Shown here piece after piece: positions 51,561-61,396 of a stretch of DNA of 64,000 nucleotides (position 1 is its first letter; the number at the start of each line of letters is the position of its first letter). Source of the stretch: Sphaerisporangium sp. TRM90804 (GTDB taxonomy: Bacteria; Actinomycetota; Actinomycetes; Streptosporangiales; Streptosporangiaceae); NCBI RefSeq assembly GCF_029846175.1, contig NZ_JARWAC010000019.1, positions 111,781 to 175,780 on the forward strand, read 5' to 3'. Under the pieces are notes generated by a model. The model saw only the letters and a program-made list of their open reading frames with translations. It was not told where the DNA came from and made no database searches. The translations under genes were made by a program, and so were the position numbers.

Positions 51561-52996
51561 ACCGGGCGGGCCAGGAGTTCGCCGAACGGCGGGGCGGGGT
51601 CGGTGACGGGGCGGCCGCGCAGCCAGGTGGCGCGGACGACGCCGGTGAGCGTGCGGCCGTGGTAGGGGGTGATCGGGTTGCGGTGGCGCAGGCTGCCCGC
51701 GTCGACCGTGAACGGGGCCGTGTCGTCGAACGCGACCAGGTCGGCGTCGGCGCCCACGGCGATGCGCCCCTTGGCGGGCAGGCCGGCGAGCGCCGCCGGG
51801 CGGGCGGCCATCCACTCGGTCACGCGGGCGAGCCCGTGGCCGCGTGAGCGGGCCTCGGTCCACACGGCGGGCAGGCCGAGCTGGAGGGAGGACACCCCGC
51901 CCCACGCGGCGGCGAAGTCGGGCACCTTCAGGTCGGGCGTGGACGGCGAGTGGTCGGAGACCACGCAGCTCAGCACGCCGGCCGCCAGGCCCTGCCACAG
52001 CTCGTCGCGGTTGCCCGGGTCGCGGATTGGCGGGCAGCACTTGAACTCCGGGCCGGACACCTGGGCGGCGGTGATGGTCAGGTAGTGCGGGCAGGTCTCG
52101 GCGGTGATCCGCACCCCGTCGCGGCGGGCCGCCTCCAGCGGCTCCAGGCACGAGGCCGACGACACGTGCAGCACGTGCGCGCGCGTCCCGAACTCACGCG
52201 CGACGGCGATGACCCGTTCGACGGCGCGGCGCTCGGACTCGCCGGGGCGCGAGTCGAGGAACTGCCGGTAGGTCGGGCCGGTGGGCTCGGTGAGCAGCTC
52301 CGGGTCCTCGGCGTGCACCACCATGAGCCCGTCGAACGACGCGATCTCCCGCATCGCGGCGCGGAAGCCGTCCTCCTCCAGCAGCGGGAACTCCTCCACT
52401 CCCGACGGTGACAGGAAGCACTTGAAGCCGAAGACGCCCGCCTCGTGCAGGGGTCGCAGGGCGGGGACGTTGCCCGGGACGGCGCCGCCCCAGAAGCCGA
52501 CGTCCACGGCGCACTTCCCGGCGGCGGCGGCCCGCTTGACCGCGAGCGCGTCCACGCCGACCGTCGGCGGGAGCGAGTTGAGCGGCATGTCGACGATCGT
52601 GGTCACCCCGCCGGCCGCCGCCGCCCTGGTGGCGGTGGCGAAGCCCTCCCACTCGGTGCGGCCGGGCTCGTTGACGTGCACGTGCGTGTCGACCAGGCCG
52701 GGAAGCAGGCACACCTCCCCCAGGTCCACCCGCTCGCGCGCCGGGACGGGGTCGTCGTACGGCAGCAGCGCGGCGATCGCGCCGTCCCGCACACCGACCG
52801 CCAGCGCCCGCTCCCCGCCCTCCGCGAACACCCGTCGCGAGCGCACCACCAGGTCGAACGGCACCGCGCCGCCTTCCCGGCCCATGACCGCCACGGGTTC
52901 AGGCGCAGGCACGGGGTCGCTCGGGGCGCGGCCTCCTGTCCAGCCTTCCATGGAGGCCGGGGCGGGGACCGGGGGCGGCGACGCGGGGTTACTCAT
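51551..52996 (-). CDS. allB: Allantoinase
   Basis: A 481-residue zinc amidohydrolase opening the hydantoin ring of allantoin. Metal marks: [26 protein letters not shown] (lysine for carbamylation), [21 protein letters not shown] and [12 protein letters not shown]. The first 45 residues are a proline-rich extension. ATG 52996 overlaps the glycerate kinase end by 8 bp; an ATG at 52951 is a shorter option. Confidence 0.94.
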   Translation of the reverse strand: MSNPASPPPVPAPASMEGWTGGRAPSDPVPAPEPVAVMGREGGAVPFDLVVRSRRVFAEGGERALAVGVRDGAIAALLPYDDPVPARERVDLGEVCLLPGLVDTHVHVNEPGRTEWEGFATATRAAAAGGVTTIVDMPLNSLPPTVGVDALAVKRAAAAGKCAVDVGFWGGAVPGNVPALRPLHEAGVFGFKCFLSPSGVEEFPLLEEDGFRAAMREIASFDGLMVVHAEDPELLTEPTGPTYRQFLDSRPGESERRAVERVIAVAREFGTRAHVLHVSSASCLEPLEAARRDGVRITAETCPHYLTITAAQVSGPEFKCCPPIRDPGNRDELWQGLAAGVLSCVVSDHSPSTPDLKVPDFAAAWGGVSSLQLGLPAVWTEARSRGHGLARVTEWMAARPAALAGLPAKGRIAVGADADLVAFDDTAPFTVDAGSLRHRNPITPYHGRTLTGVVRATWLRGRPVTDPAPPFGELLARPVNP

Positions 52997-54131
52997 GGGC
53001 GGGGGCCGGGGTCTGGGGAAGCCACTGGGCGGCGACGGCGGTGGCGAGGCGTTCCAGGAGCGGGCCCGCGTCGGTCATGCAGCGGGTGAGGTCGCTCTCG
53101 ATGTCGGTGAGGGCGAACGCCTGCCGGATGCCGGCCGCGCGCAGCTGCGCGTCGGTCAGGGTGCGGCGCCCGCAGACGGCGACCACGGGCACGCCGGCCG
53201 CGGCGGCGGCCGCCGCGACCCCGGCGGGCGCCTTGCCGCGCAGGGTCTGCTCGTCCAGGGACCCCTCGCCGGTGATCACCAGGCGGGCGCCGGGCAGCCG
53301 GGCGGAGAAGCCGAGCAGGTCGAGCAGGAGCGTGATGCCGGGCTGGAGGCCGGCGCCCAGGAACGCCATGGCCGCGAAGCCGACGCCGCCCGCGGCCCCC
53401 GCGCCGGGGCGGTCGCGCACCCGCACGCCCATCTCGCGCTCGACCAGGTCGGCCCAGCGGGCCAGGCCCTCCTCCACGAGCGGCAGATCGTCCGGGCCCA
53501 CGCCCTTCTGCGGCCCGTACACCGCCGCCGCGCCCTCGGGGCCGAGCAGCGGGTTGTCCACGTCGCTGGCGACGACGAACCCGGCGCCGGGCCGGGTGAA
53601 GCCCGACAGGTCCAGGGCCCGCAGGCCGGCCAGGGCCCCGCCGCCCGGCGGCAGGTCGCGGCCGTGCGCGTCCAGAAGGCGCGCGCCCAGGGCGCGCACC
53701 ATGCCCGAGCCGCCGTCGGTGCAGGCGCTGCCGCCGAGGCCGAGCACCACCCGGCGCGCTCCCTTGGCGAGCGCCGCCGCGATCAGGTCGCCGGTGCCCT
53801 CGCTCGTGGCGCGGAGCGGGGCGAGCCGCCCGCCGGGAAGCCGGTGCAGGCCCGACGCCTCGGCCAGCTCGACGACGGCCAGACCGTCCCTGAGCCCGTA
53901 CGCGGCGGTGACCGGCTCGCCGGTCGGCCCGGCCGCGACCGTCTCGACCCGCTCGAACCCGCAGGCCACGGCCGCCGCGACGGTGCCGTCCCCGCCGTCG
54001 GCGACGGGCAGGGTCTCCACCGGCAGGCCGGGGTGTTCCCTGCCGAGCCCGCGCGCCACCCGCTCGGCCACCTCCACGGCGGTCAGCGATCCCTTGAACT
54101 TGTCCGGCGCGATCAGCACATGTCCCGACAT
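52989..54131 (-). CDS. glxK: Glycerate kinase
   Basis: A 380-residue GlxK-family kinase. Marks: [75 protein letters not shown] and [12 protein letters not shown]. It phosphorylates glycerate, the end product of glyoxylate handling, so its place in a ureide cluster makes metabolic sense, though no glyoxylate carboligase or tartronate semialdehyde reductase is in the window. ATG 54131 has GGAAGGGG upstream. Confidence 0.94.
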   Translation of the reverse strand: MSGHVLIAPDKFKGSLTAVEVAERVARGLGREHPGLPVETLPVADGGDGTVAAAVACGFERVETVAAGPTGEPVTAAYGLRDGLAVVELAEASGLHRLPGGRLAPLRATSEGTGDLIAAALAKGARRVVLGLGGSACTDGGSGMVRALGARLLDAHGRDLPPGGGALAGLRALDLSGFTRPGAGFVVASDVDNPLLGPEGAAAVYGPQKGVGPDDLPLVEEGLARWADLVEREMGVRVRDRPGAGAAGGVGFAAMAFLGAGLQPGITLLLDLLGFSARLPGARLVITGEGSLDEQTLRGKAPAGVAAAAAAAGVPVVAVCGRRTLTDAQLRAAGIRQAFALTDIESDLTRCMTDAGPLLERLATAVAAQWLPQTPAPAHE

Positions 54132-54149
54132 CACCCGCGCCCCTTCCCG

Positions 54150-54254
54150 ATGGCCCGAGTCCCCACGGCCCGCATCCCGGCGGCCCGCATCCCGGCGGCC
54201 CGGGTCCAAGCGACCCGAGTCCGGGCGGCCGCCTGCCGTCCGGGGCGCATCAGC
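54150..54254. repeat. Seven tandem 15-bp units at the deaminase stop codon
   Basis: Units of type GCGGCCCGCATCCCG start every 15 bp from 54150 to 54240; the last contains the stop codon of the gene at 54250. The spacer to glxK is nothing but this array. Confidence 0.8.
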
Positions 54255-55632
54255 GGACCTCGCGGCTGACGGTGTAGCCGCGGTCGGCGGCCAGGCGGAT
54301 GAGACGGCGGTGCGCCTCGGCGCCGGCCGTGGCCGCGGCGTCCTGGGGCACCGTGCGCAGCTCGCCGTCCTGGACGACCGTGCGGCCGCCCACCAGCACC
54401 CGGGCGACGGGCGGCGCGGGGCCGAAGACCAGCGCGCACACCGGGTCGTCTACCGCCGCGGCGAAGCCGTCGATTCGCCACAGGACGATGTCGGCGAGCT
54501 TGCCCGGCTCCAGCGTGCCCAGCTCGTCCTGCCGGCCCAGGCACCGGGCGCCGCCCAGGGTGCCCATCTCCAGGGCCTGCCGGGCGGTGAGCGCCGCCGG
54601 GCCGTACCGGGCGCGCTGGAACAGCAGCGCCTGCCGCATCTCCCCCGACAGGGTCGTCAGCTCGCTGGATGCGCTGCCGTCCACGCCCAGGCCCACCGCG
54701 GCCCCGGCCCGCAGCATCTCCGACACCCGGGCGATGCCCGCGCCGAGGCGGCCGTTGGAGCTGGGGCAGTGCGCGGTGCCGGTCCCGGTCTCGGCGAAGC
54801 GGGTGATGTCGCGGTCGCGCAGGTGCACGGCGTGCGCCACCCAGACGTCCGGGCCGAGCCAGCCGAGCTCGTCCATGTAGTCGACGGGGGCGCAGCCCAT
54901 CTGCTCCAGGCAGTGCTCCTCCTCGTCGACGGTCTCGCACAGGTGGGTGTGCAGGCGCACGCCCTTGTCGCGGGCGAGCTTGGCGGCCTCGGTCATCAGC
55001 TCGCCGCTGACCGAGAACGGCGAGCAGGGCGCGACGGCGACGCGCAGCATCGAGCCGGGCGAGGGGTCGTGGTAGGCGTCCACGGCGTCGGCCGTGGCGG
55101 CGAGGATGTCGTCCAGCCCCTCGACGACCTCGTCCGGCGGCAGCCCGCCCTGGGACGCGCCCCGGTCCATCGAGCCGCGGCACGGGTGGAAGCGCAGGCC
55201 GAGGTCGCGGGCCGCCTCGATCTCGGCGGCGAACAGGTCGCCGCGGCCCTTGGGGAAGATGTAGTGGTGGTCGGTCGTGGTGGTGCATCCCGACAGGGCC
55301 AGCCAGCCGAGGCCCGCGGTGGCCGCGCCCTTGACGACGTCGGCGTCCATGGCGGCCCAGATGCGGTAGAGGGCGGTCAGCCACTCGAACAGGGTGGCGT
55401 CCTGCGCGACGCCCTGGGAGGCCCACTGGTACAGGTGGTGGTGGGTGTTGACCAGGCCGGGGGTGGCCAGGCAGCCGGTGCCGTCCACCCGCTCGGCGCC
55501 GGGCACGGCGGGGGCCGGGCCCTCGCCCAGCGCCGTGATGAGGCCGTCGTCGACGCGGATGTGGCCGCGCGCGATCTCCGGCCCGGTGACGGGGGCGACC
55601 GCGACGTTCTCGATCAGGGTGACGGCGGTCAT
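54250..55632 (-). CDS. 8-oxoguanine deaminase-like amidohydrolase
   Basis: A 460-residue amidohydrolase of the TrzA/guanine-deaminase type. Metal marks: TPGLVNTHHHLYQW, HTHLCETVDEEEHC, VAHAVHLRDRDI and LGVDGSASSE. The HHH and C-terminal features match enzymes annotated as 8-oxoguanine deaminase, which give urate directly; cytosine- or hydroxydechloroatrazine-type activity is the alternative. The context, two xanthine dehydrogenase subunits and uricase, supports a purine role. ATG 55632 overlaps the preceding stop by 4 bp. Confidence 0.85.
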   Translation of the reverse strand: MTAVTLIENVAVAPVTGPEIARGHIRVDDGLITALGEGPAPAVPGAERVDGTGCLATPGLVNTHHHLYQWASQGVAQDATLFEWLTALYRIWAAMDADVVKGAATAGLGWLALSGCTTTTDHHYIFPKGRGDLFAAEIEAARDLGLRFHPCRGSMDRGASQGGLPPDEVVEGLDDILAATADAVDAYHDPSPGSMLRVAVAPCSPFSVSGELMTEAAKLARDKGVRLHTHLCETVDEEEHCLEQMGCAPVDYMDELGWLGPDVWVAHAVHLRDRDITRFAETGTGTAHCPSSNGRLGAGIARVSEMLRAGAAVGLGVDGSASSELTTLSGEMRQALLFQRARYGPAALTARQALEMGTLGGARCLGRQDELGTLEPGKLADIVLWRIDGFAAAVDDPVCALVFGPAPPVARVLVGGRTVVQDGELRTVPQDAAATAGAEAHRRLIRLAADRGYTVSREVR

Positions 55633-56105
55633 CGCGCCTCGTCCTTCCGCCGGGCGGCGGCCAGGCGGACCGCGTCGAGGATCTTCTCGTATCCGGTGCA
55701 CCGGCACAGGTTGCCGGCCAGCGCCTCGCGGATCTCGGCGTCCGACGGCTCCCCGACCCGCTCGATCAGGTCGTGCGCCTGCACCAGCAGGCCGGGCGTG
55801 CAGAAGCCGCACTGGACGGCGCCGGCCTCCACGAACGCCTCCTGCAGCGGGTGCAGCCCCTCATCGCCGGCCAGGCCCTCCACCGTGCGCACGTCGCGGC
55901 CCTCGGCCTGCCCGGCGGCGACCAGGCACGCGCAGACCGGCACGCCGTCCAGGTACACGGTGCAGGAGCCGCACTCGCCCTGCTCGCAGGCGTTCTTGGA
56001 GCCCGGCAGCCCCACCCGCTCCCGCAGCACGTACAGCAGGCTCTCGCCCTCCCAGGCCCCGTCGACGGTCTCGGGCCGCCCGTTGACGGTCATCCTCACG
56101 CGCAT
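55629..56105 (-). CDS. Xanthine-dehydrogenase-type [2Fe-2S] subunit
   Basis: A 158-residue protein with the plant-type cluster CEQGECGSC plus a later cysteine (VPVCACLV) and the second cluster CGFC and CRCTGYEKI. It is the small electron-transfer subunit of molybdenum hydroxylases. The ATG shares one base with the stop codon of the FAD-subunit gene. The molybdenum subunit is missing from the cluster. Confidence 0.93.
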   Translation of the reverse strand: MRVRMTVNGRPETVDGAWEGESLLYVLRERVGLPGSKNACEQGECGSCTVYLDGVPVCACLVAAGQAEGRDVRTVEGLAGDEGLHPLQEAFVEAGAVQCGFCTPGLLVQAHDLIERVGEPSDAEIREALAGNLCRCTGYEKILDAVRLAAARRKDEAR

Positions 56106-56974
56106 CACGCCGCCGCCCTCTCGCGGTAGTCGTCCCAGGCCCACCCCAGCGTGCGGCGGGCCATCACCGCCACGGCGTGGCGGCGGTACTCGGCGGTGCC
56201 CCGGACGTCGTCGATCGGGGAGGCGGCGCCCGCCGCCAGCTCGCCGAACCGGCGGGCCAGCGCCGGGTCCAGGGCGGAGGCCCCGCTCCAGTCGAGCTCG
56301 GCGGCGAGGAATTCCTCCGCCTCCGTGGCCCTCCTGGGCGTGGGCGCCGCCGAGCCGACGCCGGTGCCGGCCGTCCGCCGCTCGGGGTGCAGCGCGATGG
56401 CGAAGGAGCACACCGCGATCACCATGGCGTTGCGGGTGCCGACCTTGGAGAAGTACTGCGGCCCGGACGCCGGGCTCGCCCAGAAGGCGCGGATCAGCTC
56501 GTCCGGCTCCAGGGCACTGCGCTTCACTCCAAGGTAGAACTCGGCCGCGGGGATCATCCGAACGCCCCGGGCGGCCGACTCCACCTCGATGACGGCCTCG
56601 CTCGCGAGCAGCGGCGGGTGGCTGTCGCCGGCCGGGGAGGCGGCCCCGAGGTTCCCGCCCACCGACGCCCGGTTGCGGATCTGCGGCGAGCCCACCGTGC
56701 GGGACGCCTGCGCCAGCCCGGGGAGCCGGTCCCCCAGCTCGGTGATGATCCGCGCGTACGGGACGGCGGCGCCGACGCGCAGCCGCCCGTCGGCCGCGAC
56801 CTCCCAGCCGGACAGGCCGGCGACCGCGCTGAGGTCCAGGAGCGCCACCGGCCGGCGCACGTCGAAGTTGATCTCCACCATGACGTCGGTGCCGCCCTGG
56901 ATGGGCACCGCCTCAGGAAGCGCGGCCTTGGCGGCCAGCGCCTCCTCCCAGGTCGTGGGGCGCAGGAAATCCAT
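56105..56974 (-). CDS. Xanthine-dehydrogenase-type FAD subunit
   Basis: A 289-residue protein of the CO-dehydrogenase/xanthine-dehydrogenase flavoprotein family: PIQGGTDVMVEINF (FAD loop), QIRNRASVGGNLGAASPAGDS (second FAD loop) and a C-terminal domain. It passes electrons from the Fe-S subunit to NAD or oxygen. ATG 56974 lies 11 bp after the uricase stop. Confidence 0.92.
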   Translation of the reverse strand: MDFLRPTTWEEALAAKAALPEAVPIQGGTDVMVEINFDVRRPVALLDLSAVAGLSGWEVAADGRLRVGAAVPYARIITELGDRLPGLAQASRTVGSPQIRNRASVGGNLGAASPAGDSHPPLLASEAVIEVESAARGVRMIPAAEFYLGVKRSALEPDELIRAFWASPASGPQYFSKVGTRNAMVIAVCSFAIALHPERRTAGTGVGSAAPTPRRATEAEEFLAAELDWSGASALDPALARRFGELAAGAASPIDDVRGTAEYRRHAVAVMARRTLGWAWDDYRERAAA

Positions 56975-56985
56975 GGTCCTCCTCA

Positions 56986-57855
56986 CTACTCCCAGGCGAA
57001 GCCGGCGGGCGGGGCGTCGTCGTGGAGCACGGTGCCCTCGATCAGCCCGTAGGGCCGGTCGGCGGCGTGGTACACCTCGTCGTCGTTGGCCTGCCCGAAC
57101 GGGGTCAGGTCGACGAGGAAGTGGTGCTTGTTGGGCAGGACGAGGCGCACCTCGCAGATCTCCTCGCGCGCGGCCAGCACGCGCGAGCCCATGGCGTACA
57201 GGGTCTGCTGCAGCGACAGGCTGTGGGTGCCGGCGAACGCCTCCAGCAGCGACCGCCGCGCCTCCTCGTACGACTTGCCGTAGTCGGGCGGCGCGGCGCC
57301 CCGGGGGGCGTGCCGCCAGCGGGCCGTCACGGCGGTGGCGAGCACGCGGTCGGTGGCGGGCGCGAGCGTGGTGTACTCGTCGCGGACGAAACCGTGGAAC
57401 TCCGAGCCGGTGGTGTTCAGCAGCACCAGGTCGCGCAGGCCGGACACCACGGTGGAGGTGCCGTCCCGGTCGTGGTGGACGACGCACGTGCGGGTCTCGG
57501 TGCCCGAGCGCACGAACGAGTGCGGGCCCTGCCGCTCCCAGGAGTGCTCCTCGATCTGCACGCGGGCGTGGTGGATCGTGGGCTGCGACTCGGTGAAGTG
57601 CCGGGCCAGCAGGAGGGCGAAGTCCTCGATCTGGCCGATGCCGTGCTCGCCGGCGAAGGCGTAGACGGTGTTCTTCTGCGTGTCGGTGGGCAGCACGGCG
57701 GCGTTGTCGCCCACCGTGTGCGCCTCGCGCATGTCACCCGAGAGCGAGACGCCGACGGTGCAGTCCTTCAGGTGGTGGACCTCGCCGTCGCGGGTGACGC
57801 GGACGACGCGGGTCTCCGCCTTGCCGTAGCGGTTCGGGCCGAGCACGACGGTCAA
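56986..57855 (-). CDS. Urate oxidase (uricase)
   Basis: A 289-residue cofactor-free tunnel-fold oxidase converting urate to 5-hydroxyisourate. Marks: NRYGKAETRVVRV with the active lysine, VLPTDTQKNTVYAFA with the Thr-Asp pair, SEFHGFVRDEYTTL and LPNKHHFLVDL. Length is normal. It starts 2 bp after the hydroxyisourate hydrolase stop. Confidence 0.95.
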   Translation of the reverse strand: MTVVLGPNRYGKAETRVVRVTRDGEVHHLKDCTVGVSLSGDMREAHTVGDNAAVLPTDTQKNTVYAFAGEHGIGQIEDFALLLARHFTESQPTIHHARVQIEEHSWERQGPHSFVRSGTETRTCVVHHDRDGTSTVVSGLRDLVLLNTTGSEFHGFVRDEYTTLAPATDRVLATAVTARWRHAPRGAAPPDYGKSYEEARRSLLEAFAGTHSLSLQQTLYAMGSRVLAAREEICEVRLVLPNKHHFLVDLTPFGQANDDEVYHAADRPYGLIEGTVLHDDAPPAGFAWE

Positions 57856-57857
57856 CG

Positions 57858-58181
57858 CTAGCTCCCTCGGTACGTCGAGTAGGCGAACGGGCTGAGCAGC
57901 AACGGCACGTGGTAGTGCGCGTCCGGCTCGTCGACGACGAACGTGATGACGACCTCGGGGTAGAAGGCCTTGACCCCGAGGTCGGAGAAGTAGGCGGCGG
58001 TGTCGAAGGTCAATCGGTAGACGCCCCGGCCGGGCTCCCCGTCGGGGAGCCAGTCGCGCAGCCGGCCGTCCTGGTCGGTCGCGCCGGTGCCGACGAGCCG
58101 GTCGCCCTTGTCCAGGCGCACGGGCACGCCCTCCGCCGGACGGCCCTGGACGGAGTCCAGCACGTGTGTGGACAGGCTCAT
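57858..58181 (-). CDS. 5-hydroxyisourate hydrolase
   Basis: A 107-residue transthyretin-like protein with N-terminal THVLDSVQGRPAEGVPVRL, the HYHVPLLLSPFAYSTYRGS end (YRGS is diagnostic). It hydrolyses HIU to OHCU. ATG 58181 has GAGGAGG at 5 nt. Confidence 0.95.
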   Translation of the reverse strand: MSLSTHVLDSVQGRPAEGVPVRLDKGDRLVGTGATDQDGRLRDWLPDGEPGRGVYRLTFDTAAYFSDLGVKAFYPEVVITFVVDEPDAHYHVPLLLSPFAYSTYRGS

Positions 58182-58362
58182 CGGTCCTCCTCGCCTTCCA
58201 GGTTCGCCGCCGGACGCCACCGTCCGGGGCGCTCCCGCCCGGCCCGGTGCGACCCGGAGGGGGGCGCGCCGGACCGGGGCGGCCGACGCCCGGACGGGAT
58301 CGGCCTCCCGCTCGGACGGATGCCCATTCCCATTTCGGTGATTTCCGAACTATCCGGCCGGG

Positions 58363-58896
58363 TCATCCGGGCTCGTTCCCGGCGAGGAGCTTGGCGACAC
58401 GCAAACGGGTGATCTTCCCCAGTTCCTCGCGCACCACGGCGGGCTCGGCTTCGGGGTCGCCGTCCAGGCGGCTCCTCAGCCGCTCCAGCATCTCCGGCGC
58501 GGACAGGCCCGTGGCGCACACCAGGTAGACATGCCCGAAGCGCCGCTCGTACTCCGCGTTGCCCGCCGCCAGCTCCGCCAGCACGCGCCGGTCCGCCCCC
58601 GCCGTGCCGGACTGCTCGTCGCGCGACCAGGACGACTCCCGGCTCGCCCCGGCCGCCCGCTCCCCGATGCGCGGGTGGGCGTCCAGGGCCTCCAGGACGT
58701 CCGGCCACTCCAGGCCCGCGACGGCCGCGGCGGCCGCCGCCACGAGATCGCCGGGCGCGCCGTACGGCCGGGAGCCGGCCACGCGCCGGGCGAACTCGCG
58801 CGAGGCGCAGCAGGTCAGCAGCTCCCGTTCGGCCTCGGCCGGGCTGAGCGCGTTGAACGCCGCCAGAGCTTGGTGAGCGGGTGTCACGTTCGACAT
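58363..58896 (-). CDS. OHCU decarboxylase
   Basis: A 177-residue helical protein that makes S-allantoin from OHCU. The catalytic region AHPRIGERAAGASRESSWSRDEQSG with its histidine and the C-terminal VREELGKITRLRVAKLL fit the family. It is the first gene of the ureide cluster; the 181-bp gap to the next gene may hold another promoter. No ribosome site is visible before ATG 58896. Confidence 0.92.
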   Translation of the reverse strand: MSNVTPAHQALAAFNALSPAEAERELLTCCASREFARRVAGSRPYGAPGDLVAAAAAAVAGLEWPDVLEALDAHPRIGERAAGASRESSWSRDEQSGTAGADRRVLAELAAGNAEYERRFGHVYLVCATGLSAPEMLERLRSRLDGDPEAEPAVVREELGKITRLRVAKLLAGNEPG

Positions 58897-59140
58897 GGGA
58901 GTAAGTAGACCGTCACCAGCGGGCCAGGTCCAGCGGCGGCACCCCCCGAACTGCGGCACGGGGACGGGCCGGGGCTCGGGCACCCCGTGTGAGCTGGGCG
59001 GCGTGCCCGCTGGCCTAAGCTGGGAGGTCGTCACCCCCGGACGTCACCCGCGGAGCCGCCGCCGGTGATCACCGACCCTCACGAAGGAGAAGGCCCGCCC
59101 TCCCGCGGCCGCCGGCCCGGGCCTGGGCTCCGCACATCCG

Positions 59141-59989
59141 ATGACCGTCACCTCTCTCATCGGCGCCCACGTGTTCGTCGCGGGCGGCCTCGCCACCGGC
59201 GGCCTGCGCAACGCCGCCGAGATCGAAGCCGAGTTCGTCCAGGTCTTCGTGACCAACCCGCGAGGCTGGGCCCTGGCGGCCGGTCGGCCCGCCGAGGACG
59301 CCGCGTTGCGCGACTCGGGCCTGCCGGTGTTCATCCACACGCCCTACCTGGTCAACCTGGGCTCGCCCAGCGCCGAGACGGTGGAACGGTCGGTGACCAG
59401 CATCCGGCACGCGCTGCTTCGCGGCGCGGAGCTGGGCGCCCGGGGGGTCGTCGTGCACACCGGGTCGGCGGTCACGCAGTCGCCGGAGGCCGCGATGCGC
59501 CAGGTCCGCGAGCACCTGCTCCCGCTGCTCGACGAGATCCCCGAGGACGGCCCCGACCTGCTGCTGGAGCCGATGGCCGGCCAGGGGCGCATGCTGTGCG
59601 CCACCGTCGAGGACCTCGGCCCCTACCTCTCGGCGCTGGACTTCCACCCCCGCGCCGGCGTGTGCCTGGACACCTGCCACGCGTTCGCCGCCGGGCACGA
59701 CCTGACGGCGCCGGGCGGGATGGCCCGCATGCTCGACGCCCTGCACGCCGTCGCCCCCGGCAGGCTGAAGCTCGTGCACGCCAACGACTCCAAGGACGCG
59801 TGCGGCTCCAAGCGCGACCGCCACGAGAACATCGGCGCCGGCAACATCGGCGCCGCCGCCTTCGGCGACCTGCTGCGCCACCCGGCCGCCGCCGGCGTCC
59901 CGCTGTGCATCGAGACCCCCGGCGAGGCCGAACGCCACCGCGCCGACATCCTGCTGCTGAAGAAGCTCCGCGACGGCTGCCCCGGGTAG
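59141..59989 (+). CDS. nfo: Endonuclease IV (AP endonuclease)
   Basis: A 282-residue TIM-barrel repair enzyme. Metal-site marks: SLIGAHVFVAGGL, FIHTPYLVNLGSP, VVVHTGSAV, LLLEPMAGQG, CLDTCHAFAAGHDL, LVHANDSKDACGSKRDRHENIGAGNIG and CIETPGE. It cuts abasic sites in DNA. Length is typical. No SOS box was seen upstream. Confidence 0.93.
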   Translation: MTVTSLIGAHVFVAGGLATGGLRNAAEIEAEFVQVFVTNPRGWALAAGRPAEDAALRDSGLPVFIHTPYLVNLGSPSAETVERSVTSIRHALLRGAELGARGVVVHTGSAVTQSPEAAMRQVREHLLPLLDEIPEDGPDLLLEPMAGQGRMLCATVEDLGPYLSALDFHPRAGVCLDTCHAFAAGHDLTAPGGMARMLDALHAVAPGRLKLVHANDSKDACGSKRDRHENIGAGNIGAAAFGDLLRHPAAAGVPLCIETPGEAERHRADILLLKKLRDGCPG

Positions 59990-60003
59990 ACGGGGCGGGG
60001 TGT

Positions 60004-60182
60004 GGCGGGGTGTTCGCTCACGCGATCCGGCCGCCCCCCTGAGGCCGGATAGCGATCGAAGCCTTGCGGCCTGCCGGCGAACACCCCGCCCCGCCGAGGC
60101 CGCCCGGCCCTACCCCCCGGCAAGGGCCCGGCGCCCTCTGGTGGGTCCGCGGCTCGCTGAATCGCGGCACCGGAACCCACCA
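60004..60182. other. Nested hairpins between convergent genes
   Basis: A 14-bp inverted repeat (60004-60017 with 60077-60090) encloses a second 8-bp hairpin (60025-60032 with 60043-60050) and a small GCC-TTGC-GGC stem. A separate stem TGGTGGGT (60139-60146) pairs with 60175-60182. The rest of 59990-60402 shows no gene. A complex bidirectional terminator is the simplest reading. Confidence 0.5.
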
Positions 60183-60402
60183 TCGGTCCGCGCGGCCGGC
60201 ATGGGTGCGCCTACGTACAGCGCCCGTCCGACTACGCAGTGTGGCTCTTCGACGCGACAGACATTACGGTGGGTCATCTGAGGCGCGCGGGCCGGTTGGC
60301 CGTCCGCTCGCCGAGCGGTCTGTAGCCAGCGACATACGGAGCGTGCCGGGGGGACGAGCGGTAGGCGCGGGCCGTCGAGCGGCCGGACGGGGGCCCGCGC
60401 AC

Positions 60403-61320
60403 TCACGGATCGGCGGACGGGTCACCCGGAACCGGCGGGAAGGGCGAGCCCGAAACATGCGCGTGACCGGCCCTTCCGGACGGCGCGCCGGGAGCCCCCA
60501 GCGTGCCGAACGTCGGCGGGGGGGACACGCTCCGCGGCCCGCCCGGCCCCGGCAGGGGCGGCACCGGGGGCGCCGGCGGGGCGGCCGTCCGGAACTGGCG
60601 GACGAGCTGCTCGCGGACGTGGCGGGTGTGCCTGCGGCTGACCGGCAGGGTGGTGTCCCCCACCCGGAGCAGGATGCGGCCCGCCTCGAACCGCATCTCG
60701 GTGACGTGGCGGGCCGACACCAGGGTGCTGCGGTGCACCCGGATGAAGCCGGAGGCGGCCCAGCGGCGCTCCAGCGCGGCCAGCGACATGCGCACCAGGT
60801 GGGTGCCCTCGGCGGTGTGCAGGCGCACGTAGTCGCCGCTGGCCTCGGCGTAGGAGACGGCGTGCTGCGGCACGAAGCTGGTGCGCCCGCTGAGCTCCAC
60901 CGGGATGACGTCGTCCATCGCCGCCTCGGCCGCCTGGGGGCCGTACGCGGCCGACTCCAGCCGCCGCACGGCCTCGGCCACCCGGTCGGGCCGCAGCGGC
61001 TTGAGCAGGTAGTCGACGGCCTCCAGCTCGAACGCCTGCACGGCGCGGTCGTCGTGCGCGGTGACGAACACCAGCTTGGGCGGCGCGGGGAAGGCGCCGA
61101 TCAGCCGGGCCAGGTCGAGGCCGTCCAGGCCCGGCATGCGGATGTCGAGGAACACGCAGTCGAGCCGCTCGCCCGCGCCGATCATGGCCACCATGTCCTG
61201 CAGCGCGGCGACCCCGTCGCAGGCGGTCAGCACCTGCTCGACACGGCTGTCCTCGCGCAGGAGATAGGTCAGCTCCGCCAGGGCGTGCACCTCGTCGTCA
61301 ACAGCCAAGACACGCAACAT
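60403..61320 (-). CDS. LytTR-type response regulator
   Basis: A 305-residue regulator: receiver domain (about 1-120) with VDDE and phospho-acceptor Asp59 in LDIRMPG, then a LytTR DNA-binding domain (about 140-240: SYAEASGDYVRLHTAEGTHLVRMSL, FIRVHRSTLVSARHV). The last 60 residues are a proline-rich tail (PPAPPVPPLPGPGG) not needed for the family. It follows the sensor kinase by 76 bp. Targets are unknown. Confidence 0.93.
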   Translation of the reverse strand: MLRVLAVDDEVHALAELTYLLREDSRVEQVLTACDGVAALQDMVAMIGAGERLDCVFLDIRMPGLDGLDLARLIGAFPAPPKLVFVTAHDDRAVQAFELEAVDYLLKPLRPDRVAEAVRRLESAAYGPQAAEAAMDDVIPVELSGRTSFVPQHAVSYAEASGDYVRLHTAEGTHLVRMSLAALERRWAASGFIRVHRSTLVSARHVTEMRFEAGRILLRVGDTTLPVSRRHTRHVREQLVRQFRTAAPPAPPVPPLPGPGGPRSVSPPPTFGTLGAPGAPSGRAGHAHVSGSPFPPVPGDPSADP

Positions 61321-61396
61321 GGGTCCACGCTGCCGCCCGGACGGCCCTACCGGCAACCCCTGCCGCCACATTGGGTAACCGGACGACTTCCATGAG

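Noticed and set aside
54150..54254. The 15-bp array read as an N-terminal extension of glycerate kinase
   Set aside because: The frame is open only because the unit is 15 bp; ATG 54131 has a ribosome site and the family N-terminus starts there.
60110..60406. A 98-codon minus-strand frame after the LytTR gene
   Set aside because: It is Arg-rich, overlaps hairpins and has no ribosome site.
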